Assembly (NCBI RefSeq): GCF_018139645.1
Contig: NZ_JAGSPM010000008.1
Coordinates: 159,833 to 223,832, forward strand
DNA: 64,000 nucleotides
DNA from: Affinundibacterium baiyunense
GTDB lineage: Bacteria; Pseudomonadota; Gammaproteobacteria; Burkholderiales; Burkholderiaceae_D
Reading direction: 5' to 3'
Shown here: piece after piece, positions 39,298 to 50,064 of the stretch
Position numbering within the stretch: the first letter of the stretch is position 1
Layout of the letters: each line of letters starts with the position of its first letter
The notes under the pieces: model-generated
The model's input: the letters and a program-made list of their open reading frames with translations, nothing else
Told to the model about the DNA's origin: nothing
The model's database searches: none
Program-made: the position numbers and the translations under genes

Positions 39298-40865
39298 TTT
39301 TAAATTCTTTACGCTTGTTTAAAATTATTCGCATCGTATTGAAATACGGTATCGACGAAATTGCGATGTCGGGGTTACGTATTCCACGTACGGCAAAACT
39401 GATTAAGACATTGCTTTTCTGGCGCGATTTGTCGGCACCTCGTGGCGAACGTTTGCGTAAATCCTTAGAGGAACTTGGTCCAATTTTTGTGAAGTTTGGT
39501 CAGGTGCTGTCAACGCGGCGTGACTTAATGCCACCTGATATCGCGAATGAATTGGCCTTGTTACAAGATCGCGTTCCATCCTTTGATCCAGATTTGGCAG
39601 TGGCGCAAATTACTAAATCTTTGGGCGCACATCCTGATCAATTATTTGCCAGTTTTGAACGTGTGCCAGTGGCTTCCGCTTCGATCGCGCAAGTGCATTT
39701 TGCGACGCTCAAAGATGGTCGCGAAGCCGCGGTCAAAGTCTTGCGTCCAGGGATGAAGGACACGATAGATCGCGACGTCGCTTTGATGAAAATTGCCGCC
39801 GGTTGGTTAGAGTTTTTGTGGGCAGATGGAAAGCGCTTGAAAGCCAAAGAGGTAGTTGGTGAATTCGATAAATATCTTCACGATGAATTGGATTTGATGC
39901 GTGAAGCAGCGAATGGTAGTCAGTTGCGTCGTAATTTTGCTGATTCTGATTTGTTGATCGTACCTGAAATGTATTGGGATTATTGCTCACCATCGGTGAT
40001 TGTGATGGAGCGAATGAAAGGTATTCCGATTTCGCAAACCGATAAGCTGTTGGAAGCAGGTGTAGATTTAGCGAAATTGTCACGTGATGGTGTGACGATA
40101 TTTTTCACACAAATTTTCCGCGATGGTTTTTTTCACGCTGACATGCATCCGGGGAATATCTTGGTATCTGTCGAGTCTGCTACTTTAGGACGTTATATTG
40201 CGCTTGATTTTGGTATTGTTGGTACGCTCAATGATTATGATAAAGATTATCTCTCACAGAACTTTTTAGCATTCTTCCGACGTGATTACAAACGTGTCGC
40301 GGAAGCGCATATTGAGTCTGGCTGGGCACCTAAAGAAACGCGTGTTGACGAACTGGAAGCCGCGGTGCGTGCTTGTTGTGAGCCTATCTTTGATCGACCG
40401 CTCAAAGATATCTCGTTTGGTCAGGTCTTATTGCGTTTGTTCCAAACTTCTCGTCGTTTCAATGTCGAGGTTCAACCTCAGTTAGTTCTGCTACAAAAGA
40501 CTTTATTGAATATTGAGGGTTTAGGCCGTCAACTCGATCCCGATCTTGATCTTTGGAAAACCGCAAAGCCATATCTTGAACGCTGGATGAGTGAGCAAGT
40601 TGGTTGGCGTGGATTAGTAGATAAACTGCGCGCTGAAGCACCACGTTACAGTCATATCTTTCCACAGCTGCCACGTCTTGCACACCAAGCTTTAACTCGT
40701 GCAGCAGAGGGTGGGAATAACGACGCATTGTTGGCGAGTTTGATCGCCGAACAACGTGCGACGAACTCATTGTTGCGTGCGATTATTTATATTGGTGTGG
40801 GCATATTGGTCGGTGTGGTTTTAGCGTTTTCTTATATTAATTTCTTTATGATTCCGGTGGTATGA
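39294..40865 (+). CDS. ubiB: Ubiquinone biosynthesis atypical kinase UbiB
   Basis: This 523-residue ABC1/ADCK/UbiB-family ATPase is needed for ubiquinone synthesis. The family-specific KxGQ motif ([11 protein letters not shown]), the Ala-rich loop [11 protein letters not shown], the catalytic segment [11 protein letters not shown] and the metal-binding DFGIVG are all present. A C-terminal transmembrane helix (about 495-520) anchors it in the inner membrane. ATGA overlaps join it to both ubiJ before and the methyltransferase after. Confidence 0.97.
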   Translation: MILNSLRLFKIIRIVLKYGIDEIAMSGLRIPRTAKLIKTLLFWRDLSAPRGERLRKSLEELGPIFVKFGQVLSTRRDLMPPDIANELALLQDRVPSFDPDLAVAQITKSLGAHPDQLFASFERVPVASASIAQVHFATLKDGREAAVKVLRPGMKDTIDRDVALMKIAAGWLEFLWADGKRLKAKEVVGEFDKYLHDELDLMREAANGSQLRRNFADSDLLIVPEMYWDYCSPSVIVMERMKGIPISQTDKLLEAGVDLAKLSRDGVTIFFTQIFRDGFFHADMHPGNILVSVESATLGRYIALDFGIVGTLNDYDKDYLSQNFLAFFRRDYKRVAEAHIESGWAPKETRVDELEAAVRACCEPIFDRPLKDISFGQVLLRLFQTSRRFNVEVQPQLVLLQKTLLNIEGLGRQLDPDLDLWKTAKPYLERWMSEQVGWRGLVDKLRAEAPRYSHIFPQLPRLAHQALTRAAEGGNNDALLASLIAEQRATNSLLRAIIYIGVGILVGVVLAFSYINFFMIPVV

Positions 40866-41485
40866 CGGCGCAATTTTCTAGTCGAGATCCGAATCATCCA
40901 ACCTTTTGGGATGAGCGTTTTGCGCAAGGATTTACACCATGGAATTTTGCAGCAGTACCTCAGGCATTACGTGATTTTGTCGGTGCCTTTCAGCGAACGG
41001 AGAGTTCAACGCCAAACTGTTTGATCCCCGGTTGTGGACATGCCAATGAGTTAGGTTTTTTGTGTGAGTCCGGTTGGCAAGTTACGGCGATAGATTTTTC
41101 TGCTGCCGCAGTGCAAGCTGCGAAATCGCAAGTAGAACCGTGGTCTGCGCAGGTGCAACAAGCTGATTTTTTTGAATTTACACCGGCAGGACCTTTGGAT
41201 TTGATTTATGAGCGTGCGTTTTTCTGTGCTTTGCCGCCAGCGATACGTGAAGCGGTAGTGCGGCGCTGGGCAGAATTGTTACCGTCGGGCGCAAAATTGA
41301 TAGGCTACTTTTTGTTAGATGAGACGGAGAGCATTAGTAAAAAAGGACCACCGTTTCTTACCTCGGTTAAAGAGTTTGCTGGTTTAATGTCGCCTTATTT
41401 TGAGTGCATAGAGAATGTCAAAGTTAGTGACTCTTTGGCTGTTTTCGAGGGCAAAGAGCATTGGCAGGTTTGGCGACGAATTTGA
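40862..41485 (+). CDS. TPMT-like SAM-dependent methyltransferase
   Basis: This 207-residue methyltransferase is of the thiopurine/thiol methyltransferase-like family. The N-terminal [15 protein letters not shown] matches the TPMT substrate-side motif, and [10 protein letters not shown] is the SAM-binding motif [12 protein letters not shown] follows. Its start overlaps the ubiB stop (ATGA), so it is translationally coupled to a ubiquinone gene. TPMT relatives methylate thiols, selenium or tellurium compounds, or halides; the substrate here is unknown. Confidence 0.85.
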   Translation: MTAQFSSRDPNHPTFWDERFAQGFTPWNFAAVPQALRDFVGAFQRTESSTPNCLIPGCGHANELGFLCESGWQVTAIDFSAAAVQAAKSQVEPWSAQVQQADFFEFTPAGPLDLIYERAFFCALPPAIREAVVRRWAELLPSGAKLIGYFLLDETESISKKGPPFLTSVKEFAGLMSPYFECIENVKVSDSLAVFEGKEHWQVWRRI

Positions 41486-41508
41486 TTTCGTGTTGATAGT
41501 AAAATAAA

Positions 41509-41532
41509 AAAGCGGATAAATTTATCCGCTTT
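41509..41532. terminator. Bidirectional terminator between the methyltransferase and M13 peptidase genes
   Basis: A perfect 24-base palindrome (12-bp arms, AAAGCGGATAAA) is flanked by A-rich and T-rich sides. It lies between convergent genes and can serve both. Confidence 0.85.
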
Positions 41533-41593
41533 CTTCTTTAAGATAGCGCCAAGTTTAATTGGCGCTTATCAGAACATACGAATCGGAATATGC

Positions 41594-43693
41594 TTACCAG
41601 ACTCGAATACGCTTGTCCGGTGCCACATACATCTTATCGCCTTCTTTCACATCAAATGCTTGATAGAACTCAGGCATATTGGTCAAAGGGCCATTTGCAC
41701 GGAACATACCTGGCGCATGCGAATCGGTCGCCAGCAAACGAATGGTTTCTTTGTCGCGCGCTTTGCCACGCCACACTTGCGCCCAACCCATAAAGACACG
41801 TTGATTACCAGTGTAACCGTCAATCACAGGCGGCTTCTTACCCTTTAACGACAATTGATATGCTTTATAAGCGATAGACAAGCCCGCGTTATCGCCAATA
41901 TTTTCACCCAAAGTCAATTTACCATTTACCTTATGACCTTCTATAGGGCTGTAGTTACCGTACTGTGCAACCAAGGCATCGGTTACTTTTCCAAAGTTGG
42001 CTTTGTCTTCGGCAGTCCACCAATCGCGTAAGTTACCATCGCCATCGGATTGGCTACCAGAGTCGTCGAAACCGTGGCCAATTTCATGACCGATGACTGC
42101 ACCAATACCACCATAGTTAACCGCGTCATCCGCCTCAGGGTTGAAGAATGGTGGCATCAAGATCGCTGCAGGGAAGACGATTTCATTTTGACGTGAGTTG
42201 TAATAGGCATTCACCGTTTGTGGACTCATACCCCATTCGCTACGATCAACTGGTTTGCCGAGCTTGTCGACTTGACGTTGATACGCAAATGCACGACCAG
42301 CTTTGATATTGCCGATTAAATCGCCTTTAACTATCGTCAATTTACTGTAATCGCGCCATTTATCTGGGTAACCAATTTTTGGCGTGAATTTAGATAATTT
42401 TGTCAGCGCCTCTTTCTTAGTTGCTTCGCCCATCCACGGTAAGGTCTCGATACTTTGCTTATAGGCGATCAGCAAATTGTTGACGAGCACTTGCATACGC
42501 GCTTTGTTTTCAGCAGGGAAGTGTTTTGCAACATAGAGTTGACCCAAGGCCTCGGACAGGCTTTCTTCTACGCGGCTAACACCACGCTTCCAGCGTGGTT
42601 GGTTTTGCGGGATGCCGCGCAATGTGCCGTTTGAGAAAGCAAAATCTTGATCAACAAAGCGCCTACTCAAGTAAGGAGCGTAGGCATTGAGTACACGCCA
42701 GTTAAAGTAAGCTTGCCAGGTTTCCACTGGAGTATCTTGAATCAGTTTGCTTAAGCCTGTTAAATAGCTTGGTTGGCGCACGATCACAGAATCTGTTTTG
42801 CCACCTGTACCCATATTGGCAAAATATTGGTTCCAATCGAATCCTGATAACAAGTCGCCGAGTTTGGCGATCTCTACTTTGTTATAGGTTTTTACTGGAT
42901 TACGATTTTCTACATTGCTCCATTGGATTTTTGCGATTTCTGTTTCAAATGCCAAAATGGCCGCGGCAGCTTGTTGCGCATTGTTGATGCCCGCCATCGT
43001 CAGCATTTTTTCGACGTGCGCAACATAAGCATCTCTTATCGATTTAAATTTAGCATCGTCTTGTTTAAGGTAGTAATCACGATCCGGCAGACTTAAACCG
43101 CCTTGATTGACTGTCACAGTGTACTTTGAAGAATCTTTCGCATCTTGCGTAACACCCGATCCAATCGGGGTCCCAACGCTAATTCTCGCTAAGTATGCAA
43201 GCATCGGTGCTAGATCTGCTTTATCTTTGAATTGTTGAATACGCGCAAAGTCAGCTTGCAATGGTTTGATATCTAGCGTTTCTAAGTGCGCTTCATCCAT
43301 GAAGCTATTGTAAAGATCAGCAATTTTTTGTTCATTGCTACCAGGCTTTAATTCAGTTTGTGTCGCCAAATTTTGAATGATGGTAGCCGATTGTTTTGCA
43401 GACATTTCTGCTAATTGGTCAAAGGCACCGTAACGGCCGCGATCTGCTGGAATTTCTACCGTGTCCAACCATTTTCCTGACATAAAGCGGAAAAAGTCGT
43501 CTTGTGGACGTACGCTTTTATCTATCCATTGTAGGTCGATACCAGATTGTAATTTTTTCGCAGATGCTTTGTTTTTGCTTGCTTGATTTTGTACTTTTTT
43601 TGTTTCTGTTGGCATGGCTTGGGAGCCAGTTTGTGCATATACCGAAGATGCAAATAAGCTTGAAATAATGGCGACTAAGATACGATTTCGCAT
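41594..43693 (-). CDS. M13-family zinc metallopeptidase (neprilysin/PepO-like)
   Basis: This 699-residue exported endopeptidase begins with signal peptide MRNRILVAIISSLFASS (cleavage near VYAQT) and has GAGGAA before the ATG at 43693. The N-terminal M13 domain (about 55-430) precedes the catalytic domain. The zinc site is VIGHEIGHGFDD (HExxH) and the third ligand Glu is in LGENIGDNAGL. The NAYYN motif and the C-terminal CxxW-like end (RIRVW, without Cys) fit bacterial PepO. It probably degrades peptides in the periplasm. Confidence 0.94.
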   Translation of the reverse strand: MRNRILVAIISSLFASSVYAQTGSQAMPTETKKVQNQASKNKASAKKLQSGIDLQWIDKSVRPQDDFFRFMSGKWLDTVEIPADRGRYGAFDQLAEMSAKQSATIIQNLATQTELKPGSNEQKIADLYNSFMDEAHLETLDIKPLQADFARIQQFKDKADLAPMLAYLARISVGTPIGSGVTQDAKDSSKYTVTVNQGGLSLPDRDYYLKQDDAKFKSIRDAYVAHVEKMLTMAGINNAQQAAAAILAFETEIAKIQWSNVENRNPVKTYNKVEIAKLGDLLSGFDWNQYFANMGTGGKTDSVIVRQPSYLTGLSKLIQDTPVETWQAYFNWRVLNAYAPYLSRRFVDQDFAFSNGTLRGIPQNQPRWKRGVSRVEESLSEALGQLYVAKHFPAENKARMQVLVNNLLIAYKQSIETLPWMGEATKKEALTKLSKFTPKIGYPDKWRDYSKLTIVKGDLIGNIKAGRAFAYQRQVDKLGKPVDRSEWGMSPQTVNAYYNSRQNEIVFPAAILMPPFFNPEADDAVNYGGIGAVIGHEIGHGFDDSGSQSDGDGNLRDWWTAEDKANFGKVTDALVAQYGNYSPIEGHKVNGKLTLGENIGDNAGLSIAYKAYQLSLKGKKPPVIDGYTGNQRVFMGWAQVWRGKARDKETIRLLATDSHAPGMFRANGPLTNMPEFYQAFDVKEGDKMYVAPDKRIRVW

Positions 43694-43884
43694 GGGTTCC
43701 TCTTTCTTTGTTTTAGTAAGTGTCGAAGTCATCGCTATTCATCAAGGAATGAACGATGCTCTTGAAATGTGACGCAATTCAGACCGAATGGCTCGCTCAT
43801 AGTTCCCATTTTCTTATGCTATTTGGGTGATATATCGCTGTCTGAACCATGGTCTTGATGATTGCAATGATAGACGCCAAAAAT

Positions 43885-43917
43885 GCAAAAGCCCCAGAAT
43901 AAATCTGGGGCTTTTGC
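43885..43917 (-). terminator. Intrinsic terminator of the first TonB-dependent receptor gene
   Basis: A 14-bp perfect stem (43885-43898 with 43904-43917) with a 5-base loop is followed by ATTTTTGG on the minus strand. It lies about 30 bases past the stop. Confidence 0.88.
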
Positions 43918-43949
43918 GTGTTGCTACTTCAGTTTTTTGATTCGTTAGA

Positions 43950-46790
43950 TTAGAACTTCAAGTTGCCAACTACGTAGAATTGACGACCCAATGGATCTGT
44001 GTAACGACCATCGTAACCTAATTGGTTACCACCACCTTCAATACGTTGAGAGAATGGAGGATCTTGGTTAAGCAAGTTTTTGATACCGCCAGTGATCGTC
44101 AAGTTTTTGCTGAAGATAACTTTTGATTGCAGATCTAATGTGTAGTAAGCCTTCACATTACGTGTCACGCCTGTGTAGTCTCCCGGCGTACCGTCAGCAT
44201 TCAAGAAGCGAACTGCGCCGTCATCAGCAGTAATGACTGAATCTTTGTAGCCTGAGCGATAGCCAATCGTTGCGGTATGTGTGTAACGATCTGATGGTTT
44301 CCAGTTTGCTGCCAAACGTGAAATCACACGGAAAGTAACATCATTGTACTTGTTGAACTTGCCAACACCTTTTTCGATTGGATCACCTTTTACACCAGAA
44401 TCCAAATCCGCTTTCAACATGTAAGTACCTGTCCAGTTGAAGGACAATTTACCGTAGCCAGCAGGGATCGCTGCGCGATATGTGTGATCCCAATCAATAC
44501 CTTGGAATTGTGCTTTAGCCAAGTTGAATGGTGTCAAGGTTGCTGCAATAACGTCTTGCTTTTGAATTGGATCAGCATATGCAGAGAACAATGCTGCATA
44601 TTTTACTGGGTTCAAGAACACTTCGCTTTGTGACAATGTCTTGATCTGATCTTTCAACTGAACATTCCAGAAGTCGAAGCCCATAGACAAGCTTTGTACT
44701 GGTTCAACACGGAAGCCCAAAGTCCATTGAGTTGATTTCTCTGGTTTCAATGCAGTTGAACCTGTGCTTGAGTTACCACCTGTTAACAAGTTGTACTCTG
44801 CTGTACCTGTGCACAGTGGCAACAATGGGCCAGATGTAATTGGGCATGGGAAGAAGTTAGATGAACCACCGTTTGCAATCGGTTGAGTGATATTCAACAT
44901 TGTCGGTGCTTTGAAGCCAGTACCATAAGATGCACGTAACAAAACGGAATCTGTTGGACGGAACGCAGCAGCTAATTTATAAGTTGCGGAACTTTGTTTT
45001 GTACCTTGAGTTGCTGGTGACAACAAATTGCCTTGATCATCAAAGTTCTTTGCGTTTTTGACTGCATCATAGCTGTCGTAACGTGCTGCAGCTGTCAAAT
45101 CAAAGTTTTTCGCAACAGGCAAGAACATTTCTGCGAACGCACCCCAGCTGTTACGTGAGCTGTCAACTGGTAAAGCACCAGTGCCGCCACCAACGTTAAC
45201 GTCTGTCCAATTTGGTTGTTGCTTGTTAGGACCTTGTGCAATTGCACTTGGATTAGAAACAAAAGTTTGTTTCATGAAGTCTGTACCCAAGCCTAAACTT
45301 GCACCGCCACCTGCTAATGTAAATAAGTCTGTTTTGGATGCGCGCAAATTAACTACGTTAATTTGTGAAGTTGAAACATCTAAAACTTGTTTTAACACTG
45401 CAGGAGCTAATGCTGCTTTTGATGCTGCTGTTGGTGCAGTAAATGGATTCCATGCCCCAGATTTAATTAAGGCATCCAGCTTTTCACCACTTGTGTAGCC
45501 AGCATATGCAGAGTCAATTGCTTTGTTTTCGGAGAATACGTAAGAAGCTGTGTAATCCCAGTTCTTAAATGTGCCTTCGAAACCGGTTGCTAAATGTTTG
45601 GATTCTGTTTTCCAGTCATCAGTACGACGACCTGCATCAACCAAACGCAAAGTCATTGATGCGCGTGTCACTTTAGTTGGATCACCACCTTGTTTGATCA
45701 AAGCTGGTGCAACAGTGTTTTTCCACAGTGCGCTGTTCAGATCAATACCCAATGGTTGTGCTGGAGGTGCGTAAGCAGCGCGACTAGTGAACTTAGTCAT
45801 CATACCTTCAGCGAAGAATTTCAAATTGTCATTGATATTGACATTGACGTTCGCCAAAAAGTTATCGCGTTTTAACTCTGGCAATAACTGTACAGTTGCA
45901 CCGTAGTTAAACAAGCAGCGTGTACCAACTTTAAAAGTATTTTCTGCTGGGCATGTGCCATTCGTCGCCAAATACGGGTTGAAGTTGGCAACGGTACCGC
46001 CAGTTAAGTTCACATTACCTGGGATGGAGTTACTACTCAACATGTACATTGTGTAGTCTTTGCCATTGTGTTTAAACGGTGTCACACCACCTTTTGCGGA
46101 GAATGCGCGATCAGATGCATTCAATTCGGCTTGTTCGTCATGGCTATATGCTAACAAGATATTGTAGCCATCAGTATTCAAGTCACCCCATCCTTTGGAT
46201 AAGGCGAAGTTCGTTGTTTTACCTTTGGAGGATTCTTGCGGTGTGCTGTAAGTGAATTCGATGTTGTAATCTTTTTGGTTTTTCTTCAAAACGAAGTTAA
46301 CCACACCAGCAATCGCATCTGAACCGTACAACGCAGACGCACCGTCAGTTAGAATCTCAACGCGCTCAACTGCTGACAACGGAATATTTGCCAAGTTGAC
46401 TGTAGAACCTGTAGTAAATGGCGCAACGCGGCGACCATTTAATAAAACCAAAGTATAGCCATCGCCAATACCGTGGATAGATGCTGTTTGTGTTCCACCA
46501 CCACCACCGTTAATAGATGTAGAGGAAGTAACGAAACCTTGCATGGAAGGTAAAGACGCGATCAAATCTGCAGCAGTATTTGCACCAGATTGTTCGATTT
46601 GTGCTTTAGACAAAGTTTGAATTGGCAATGCGCCTTCAACAGCAATACGCTTAATTGAAGAACCAGTAATTTCGATACGCTGTGGTGTCGCATCTTGTGC
46701 GAATGCTGGTTGTGCAAGCATACCAGCTCCCATTGCGACGCCACCAATAAACATCAGGCGTACAGAACGGGATAAGATCTTTTCTACCAT
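43950..46790 (-). CDS. TonB-dependent outer-membrane receptor 1
   Basis: This 946-residue outer-membrane active transporter has a signal peptide (cleavage near AFAQD). A plug domain (about 45-170) follows with IEITGSSIKR, TAADLIASLPSMQG, LLNGRRVAPF and VEILTDGASALYGSDAIAGVVNFVLKK. The 22-strand barrel ends in the aromatic-terminal strand RQFYVVGNLKF. The GSSIKR class of plug is common in receptors for oligosaccharides and peptides rather than siderophores. No transporter or enzyme partner adjoins it, so the substrate is unknown. The second receptor at 51.8 kb belongs to the same class. Confidence 0.92.
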   Translation of the reverse strand: MVEKILSRSVRLMFIGGVAMGAGMLAQPAFAQDATPQRIEITGSSIKRIAVEGALPIQTLSKAQIEQSGANTAADLIASLPSMQGFVTSSTSINGGGGGTQTASIHGIGDGYTLVLLNGRRVAPFTTGSTVNLANIPLSAVERVEILTDGASALYGSDAIAGVVNFVLKKNQKDYNIEFTYSTPQESSKGKTTNFALSKGWGDLNTDGYNILLAYSHDEQAELNASDRAFSAKGGVTPFKHNGKDYTMYMLSSNSIPGNVNLTGGTVANFNPYLATNGTCPAENTFKVGTRCLFNYGATVQLLPELKRDNFLANVNVNINDNLKFFAEGMMTKFTSRAAYAPPAQPLGIDLNSALWKNTVAPALIKQGGDPTKVTRASMTLRLVDAGRRTDDWKTESKHLATGFEGTFKNWDYTASYVFSENKAIDSAYAGYTSGEKLDALIKSGAWNPFTAPTAASKAALAPAVLKQVLDVSTSQINVVNLRASKTDLFTLAGGGASLGLGTDFMKQTFVSNPSAIAQGPNKQQPNWTDVNVGGGTGALPVDSSRNSWGAFAEMFLPVAKNFDLTAAARYDSYDAVKNAKNFDDQGNLLSPATQGTKQSSATYKLAAAFRPTDSVLLRASYGTGFKAPTMLNITQPIANGGSSNFFPCPITSGPLLPLCTGTAEYNLLTGGNSSTGSTALKPEKSTQWTLGFRVEPVQSLSMGFDFWNVQLKDQIKTLSQSEVFLNPVKYAALFSAYADPIQKQDVIAATLTPFNLAKAQFQGIDWDHTYRAAIPAGYGKLSFNWTGTYMLKADLDSGVKGDPIEKGVGKFNKYNDVTFRVISRLAANWKPSDRYTHTATIGYRSGYKDSVITADDGAVRFLNADGTPGDYTGVTRNVKAYYTLDLQSKVIFSKNLTITGGIKNLLNQDPPFSQRIEGGGNQLGYDGRYTDPLGRQFYVVGNLKF

Positions 46791-46911
46791 GTTAACTTCC
46801 TCCAGTTAATGAACAACAAAACGAGTTTTTGAAACTTTTCTTGGGTGTAGGACTTGTTTGAAATGCATCTCGTGCTGAATGTTGAATTAAAAAGCAAGGT
46901 TTTCGTTGTGC

Positions 46912-46949
46912 ATTTGATAAAATCCCATTAGTTTTTATTTTTATCAAAT
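46912..46949. promoter_or_regulatory. 11-bp dyad upstream of receptor 1 (operator candidate)
   Basis: ATTTGATAAAA at 46912-46922 is the exact reverse complement of TTTTATCAAAT at 46939-46949. The centres are 27 bases apart, close to two and a half helical turns. It lies 120-160 bases upstream of the receptor ATG. It does not resemble a Fur box. Whether a regulator binds it is unknown. Confidence 0.4.
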
Positions 46950-47555
46950 CACTACGTACACAACTCGAACTATTTCTATTTAATTAACATGAGAAAAACA
47001 TTCATTTGCGATGAGACCATTCCACACGCTTGAGTGTCAAGCTGGCAAATTCATCAATATTTTTAGATCTGGATTGTTTAGATGCAGTCCAATTCCATAC
47101 CAATCGTGATGGAAGTAGGAAATTTTATTTTTATTAAATTAACATCTTGATCGCATTACGTTGTTTAATTTTCTGGTGGATTTATCGCTTTTTAGGCGGA
47201 TTTTCGTGTTTTCAGACTTGTATAGACGTGTTCCGAGCATCTAAATTGCTTTGTGCCAACTCAATTTCTTGCATGAAATCGAATGTGAATCGCAACTCTA
47301 TCTACCAAATATTCTTAAATATATTTACCCAGAAAATCTTATTGAAACATCTGTGCAGTGCGGCATTTTTGCAACATTGAAGCATGCTTAAATATATTAA
47401 TCGAGCCCAGCCTGGCTTTTGCGGCAACTGTCTATTGCCAATAATTAATCGCAAAAATTCGATTAATGTGTACTGATTCACATTGAATTGATGATTTTTT
47501 GGATGGAAGGAGTGAGAGGATATTGCTAGCAATGATAAAGCTAGTAACAATGACT

Positions 47556-47602
47556 AAAGATAGAACGAAGCTAGATTATTAACTAAGCTTCGTTCTATCT
47601 TT
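47556..47602. terminator. 17-bp hairpin downstream of kynA
   Basis: Arms 47556-47572 and 47586-47602 are perfectly complementary with a 13-base loop. On the plus strand the stem runs into ATTTAG; on the minus strand, where kynA would end, no T-run follows. It could terminate in either direction or close a small plus-strand transcript. Confidence 0.55.
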
Positions 47603-47647
47603 ATTTAGTCTTTGGGGTTTCTTAGCTAAATGAGAAGAAATGCGGCT

Positions 47648-48505
47648 TTATAGTTCGGTTCGTATCGAGAACAGCTCTGGAAACAACACGACATCAAGCA
47701 TTTTGCGCAAATAGCTGACACCAGCGGTACCGCCTGTGCCAGTTTTAAATCCAATGATACGTTCCACCGTCGTGACATGGCGGAAGCGCCAAATGCGGAA
47801 GGAGGTTTCCATATCCACCAGTTTTTCCGCTAGTTCATAAAATGCCCAGTGCTGCTCGGGCGCTTGATAGACTTGTTGCCAAGCTAGTTTAACCGAATCA
47901 TTGGCAACCACAGTCTTGGTCCAGTCTAGCTGCAAGCGCGCGGGATCGATTTGAAAACCGTTACGTGCCATGTACATAATGGTTTCATCATAAATCGACG
48001 GTGAATTTAAGGCCGCTTCTAAGCTAGCATGTGCTTCTGGTGCTTTTTCATGCACTTGCAGCAAGGTCGCATTTTTATTTCCCAGCAAATATTCTAGTTC
48101 GCGGTATTGATGTGATTGAAAACCCGATGAATTGCCAAGGTAGGGGCGAATCGCAGTGTATTCGCTTGGTGTCATGGTTGCCAGCACGTCCCATGCATGA
48201 ACTAGCTGATCCATGATACGCGCTACGCGTGACAGCATTTTGAATGCAGGCGGCAGCTCACCTAGACGGATTTGTTGTCGTACAGCGTGCAATTCATGCA
48301 GCATCAATTTGATCCATAACTCACTCGTTTGATGCTGGATGATGAAAAGCATTTCATTGTGGTTTGGTGATAAGGGATGTTGCGCTGATAGGATTTGATT
48401 GAGGCCGAGATAATCTCCATAGCTCATATCTTTGCTGAAATCGAGTTTGGCACCATGCCAAGACATCGGACATTTGTTCTCATTTTGTGTGTGATCTGTC
48501 GTCAT
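47648..48505 (-). CDS. kynA: Tryptophan 2,3-dioxygenase
   Basis: This 285-residue heme enzyme opens the indole ring of tryptophan to N-formylkynurenine. [36 protein letters not shown] and the distal-His/proximal-His regions (including [12 protein letters not shown]) are diagnostic. [11 protein letters not shown] near the end carries the substrate-binding loop. It is downstream of kynU by about 70 bases in the same orientation, so the two are likely co-transcribed under control of the divergent Lrp-type gene. Confidence 0.97.
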   Translation of the reverse strand: MTTDHTQNENKCPMSWHGAKLDFSKDMSYGDYLGLNQILSAQHPLSPNHNEMLFIIQHQTSELWIKLMLHELHAVRQQIRLGELPPAFKMLSRVARIMDQLVHAWDVLATMTPSEYTAIRPYLGNSSGFQSHQYRELEYLLGNKNATLLQVHEKAPEAHASLEAALNSPSIYDETIMYMARNGFQIDPARLQLDWTKTVVANDSVKLAWQQVYQAPEQHWAFYELAEKLVDMETSFRIWRFRHVTTVERIIGFKTGTGGTAGVSYLRKMLDVVLFPELFSIRTEL

Positions 48506-48576
48506 AAATATCTCTTGATTGTTTGGATGATTGCTTGGTGATTCACTTAATTAAGGCACTAAAATGAGTCACTAGA

Positions 48577-49833
48577 TTAAGTCACCGCATTACGTTGTAT
48601 GTTGGTGTTATAACTGCGTGAGTCGAGAATGTCGCGCAGAATTTCGACTGCGATCCAAACGTCTGTATAACTGGTGTAAAGCGGAGTAAAGCCAAAGCGC
48701 ATAATGCCTGGCTCACGATAATCGCCAACAACACCGCGTTCAATTAGCGCTTGAATCACCGCGTAAGCATGTTGATGTGTAAAACTGACATGGCTGCCGC
48801 GTTGTGCATGTTCACGCGGCGTTACCAATTCGAGTTGATGTTGCGCACAGCGTGTTTCTACTAATTGAATAAATAAATCGGTTAATGCCAAGGATTTTTG
48901 GCGCACGCTTGCCATCGATGTCTTGGCGAACACTTGCAAACCAGATTCGATCATTGCGAGGGACACGATAGGCTGTGTGCCACAAAGTGCGCGGCGTATG
49001 TCTGGCGTGACGGTAAATGATGGGAGCATCGCAAATGGTGCAGCATGTCCCCACCAACCCGTTAGCGGATGATGAAAATCAGCTTGATGTCGTTTCGGTA
49101 CCCAAATAAAAGCCGGCGCACCTGGACCTCCATTTAAATATTTGTAACAACAGCCCACCGCGAAATCAGCGTTTGCTTGTTGTAGATTGACCTCAACTGC
49201 GCCTGCCGAATGGGCGAGATCCCACAAACATAGTGCGCCATGTGCGTGTGCCATCGCCGTGACTGCCGCCATATCATGTAAGGCGCCACTACGATAATTC
49301 ACATGCGTAAGCATGACTAAGGCGGTATCTTGGTTGATGGCCTTGCTCAATTCTTCAGCTGAGTCGATTAAATGCAGGCGATAGCCACGATCTAACCATT
49401 GCGTTAATCCCTCTGCCATATAGATATCGGTCGGAAAATTGCTGCGCTCTGTGACGATAACTTTGCGTGTGTTGGCATCCGCTTTCTTGGACTGTATGTT
49501 CAAAACTGCGGCGATCGCTTTAAATAGATTAATTGAGGTCGAGTCGGTTATCACCACTTCATCTGCATCCGCACCGATGAGCGGTGCAAGCAAGTTGCCC
49601 AAGCGCGAAGGCAGATCAAACCAGCCCGCCTTGTTCCAACTCTTGATCAGGTCGTTGCCCCATTCTTCTTGAATTACTTGCTGTGCTCGTTGAAAGGCGA
49701 CTTTCGGTTGTGCACCGAGCGAATTACCATCAAGGTAGATCATGCCCGCGGGAAGATTAAATTCCTCACGTAATGCAGCCAGTGGATCGTTTTGGTCAAG
49801 CGTTTTGCAATATAGTTGGTCAATGCTAGTCAT
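48577..49833 (-). CDS. kynU: Kynureninase
   Basis: This 418-residue PLP enzyme cleaves kynurenine to anthranilate and alanine. [13 protein letters not shown] opens the family core. Residues around the PLP lysine read [16 protein letters not shown], and GWWGHAAPF follows. It is first in the minus-strand kyn transcript and divergent from the regulator gene. kynB (formamidase), usually beside these genes, is not in the window. Confidence 0.97.
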   Translation of the reverse strand: MTSIDQLYCKTLDQNDPLAALREEFNLPAGMIYLDGNSLGAQPKVAFQRAQQVIQEEWGNDLIKSWNKAGWFDLPSRLGNLLAPLIGADADEVVITDSTSINLFKAIAAVLNIQSKKADANTRKVIVTERSNFPTDIYMAEGLTQWLDRGYRLHLIDSAEELSKAINQDTALVMLTHVNYRSGALHDMAAVTAMAHAHGALCLWDLAHSAGAVEVNLQQANADFAVGCCYKYLNGGPGAPAFIWVPKRHQADFHHPLTGWWGHAAPFAMLPSFTVTPDIRRALCGTQPIVSLAMIESGLQVFAKTSMASVRQKSLALTDLFIQLVETRCAQHQLELVTPREHAQRGSHVSFTHQHAYAVIQALIERGVVGDYREPGIMRFGFTPLYTSYTDVWIAVEILRDILDSRSYNTNIQRNAVT

Positions 49834-50064
49834 AGGGTTTTATATGAATAATGAATGGGCTAAGGCAACGATAGGAAATACAGTAGAGCTTAGTCGATAT
49901 GTTTGAAATGTCTATTTGCTTGTGTATTTTCAGAAGTAGTTGATCGAATTAGACGGCATATTTTATGTCGAAATTCTTGATGCGTTCTTGCAAAATTCTT
50001 CGGGTTTTATCGATAAATTAGAATAATATGTTGCTTTATGCTTGATAAGTGACGTAAAAATTCA

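Larger units (their letters stand above)
46791..47647. other. AT-rich gene-free region between receptor 1 and kynA
   Basis: About 850 bases hold no convincing gene. It contains the receptor promoter region, with an 11-bp dyad at 46912-46949. Further right are an 8-bp dyad at 47444-47467, a 17-codon open frame at 47532-47582 behind purine-rich GAGAGGA, and a 17-bp hairpin at 47556-47602. The unusual length for this genome makes it a candidate site for a small RNA or long untranslated leader. Confidence 0.5.

Noticed and set aside
46791..46990. A Fur box upstream of TonB receptor 1
   Set aside because: The only strong dyad (ATTTGATAAAA) does not fit the GATAATGATAATCATTATC pattern.
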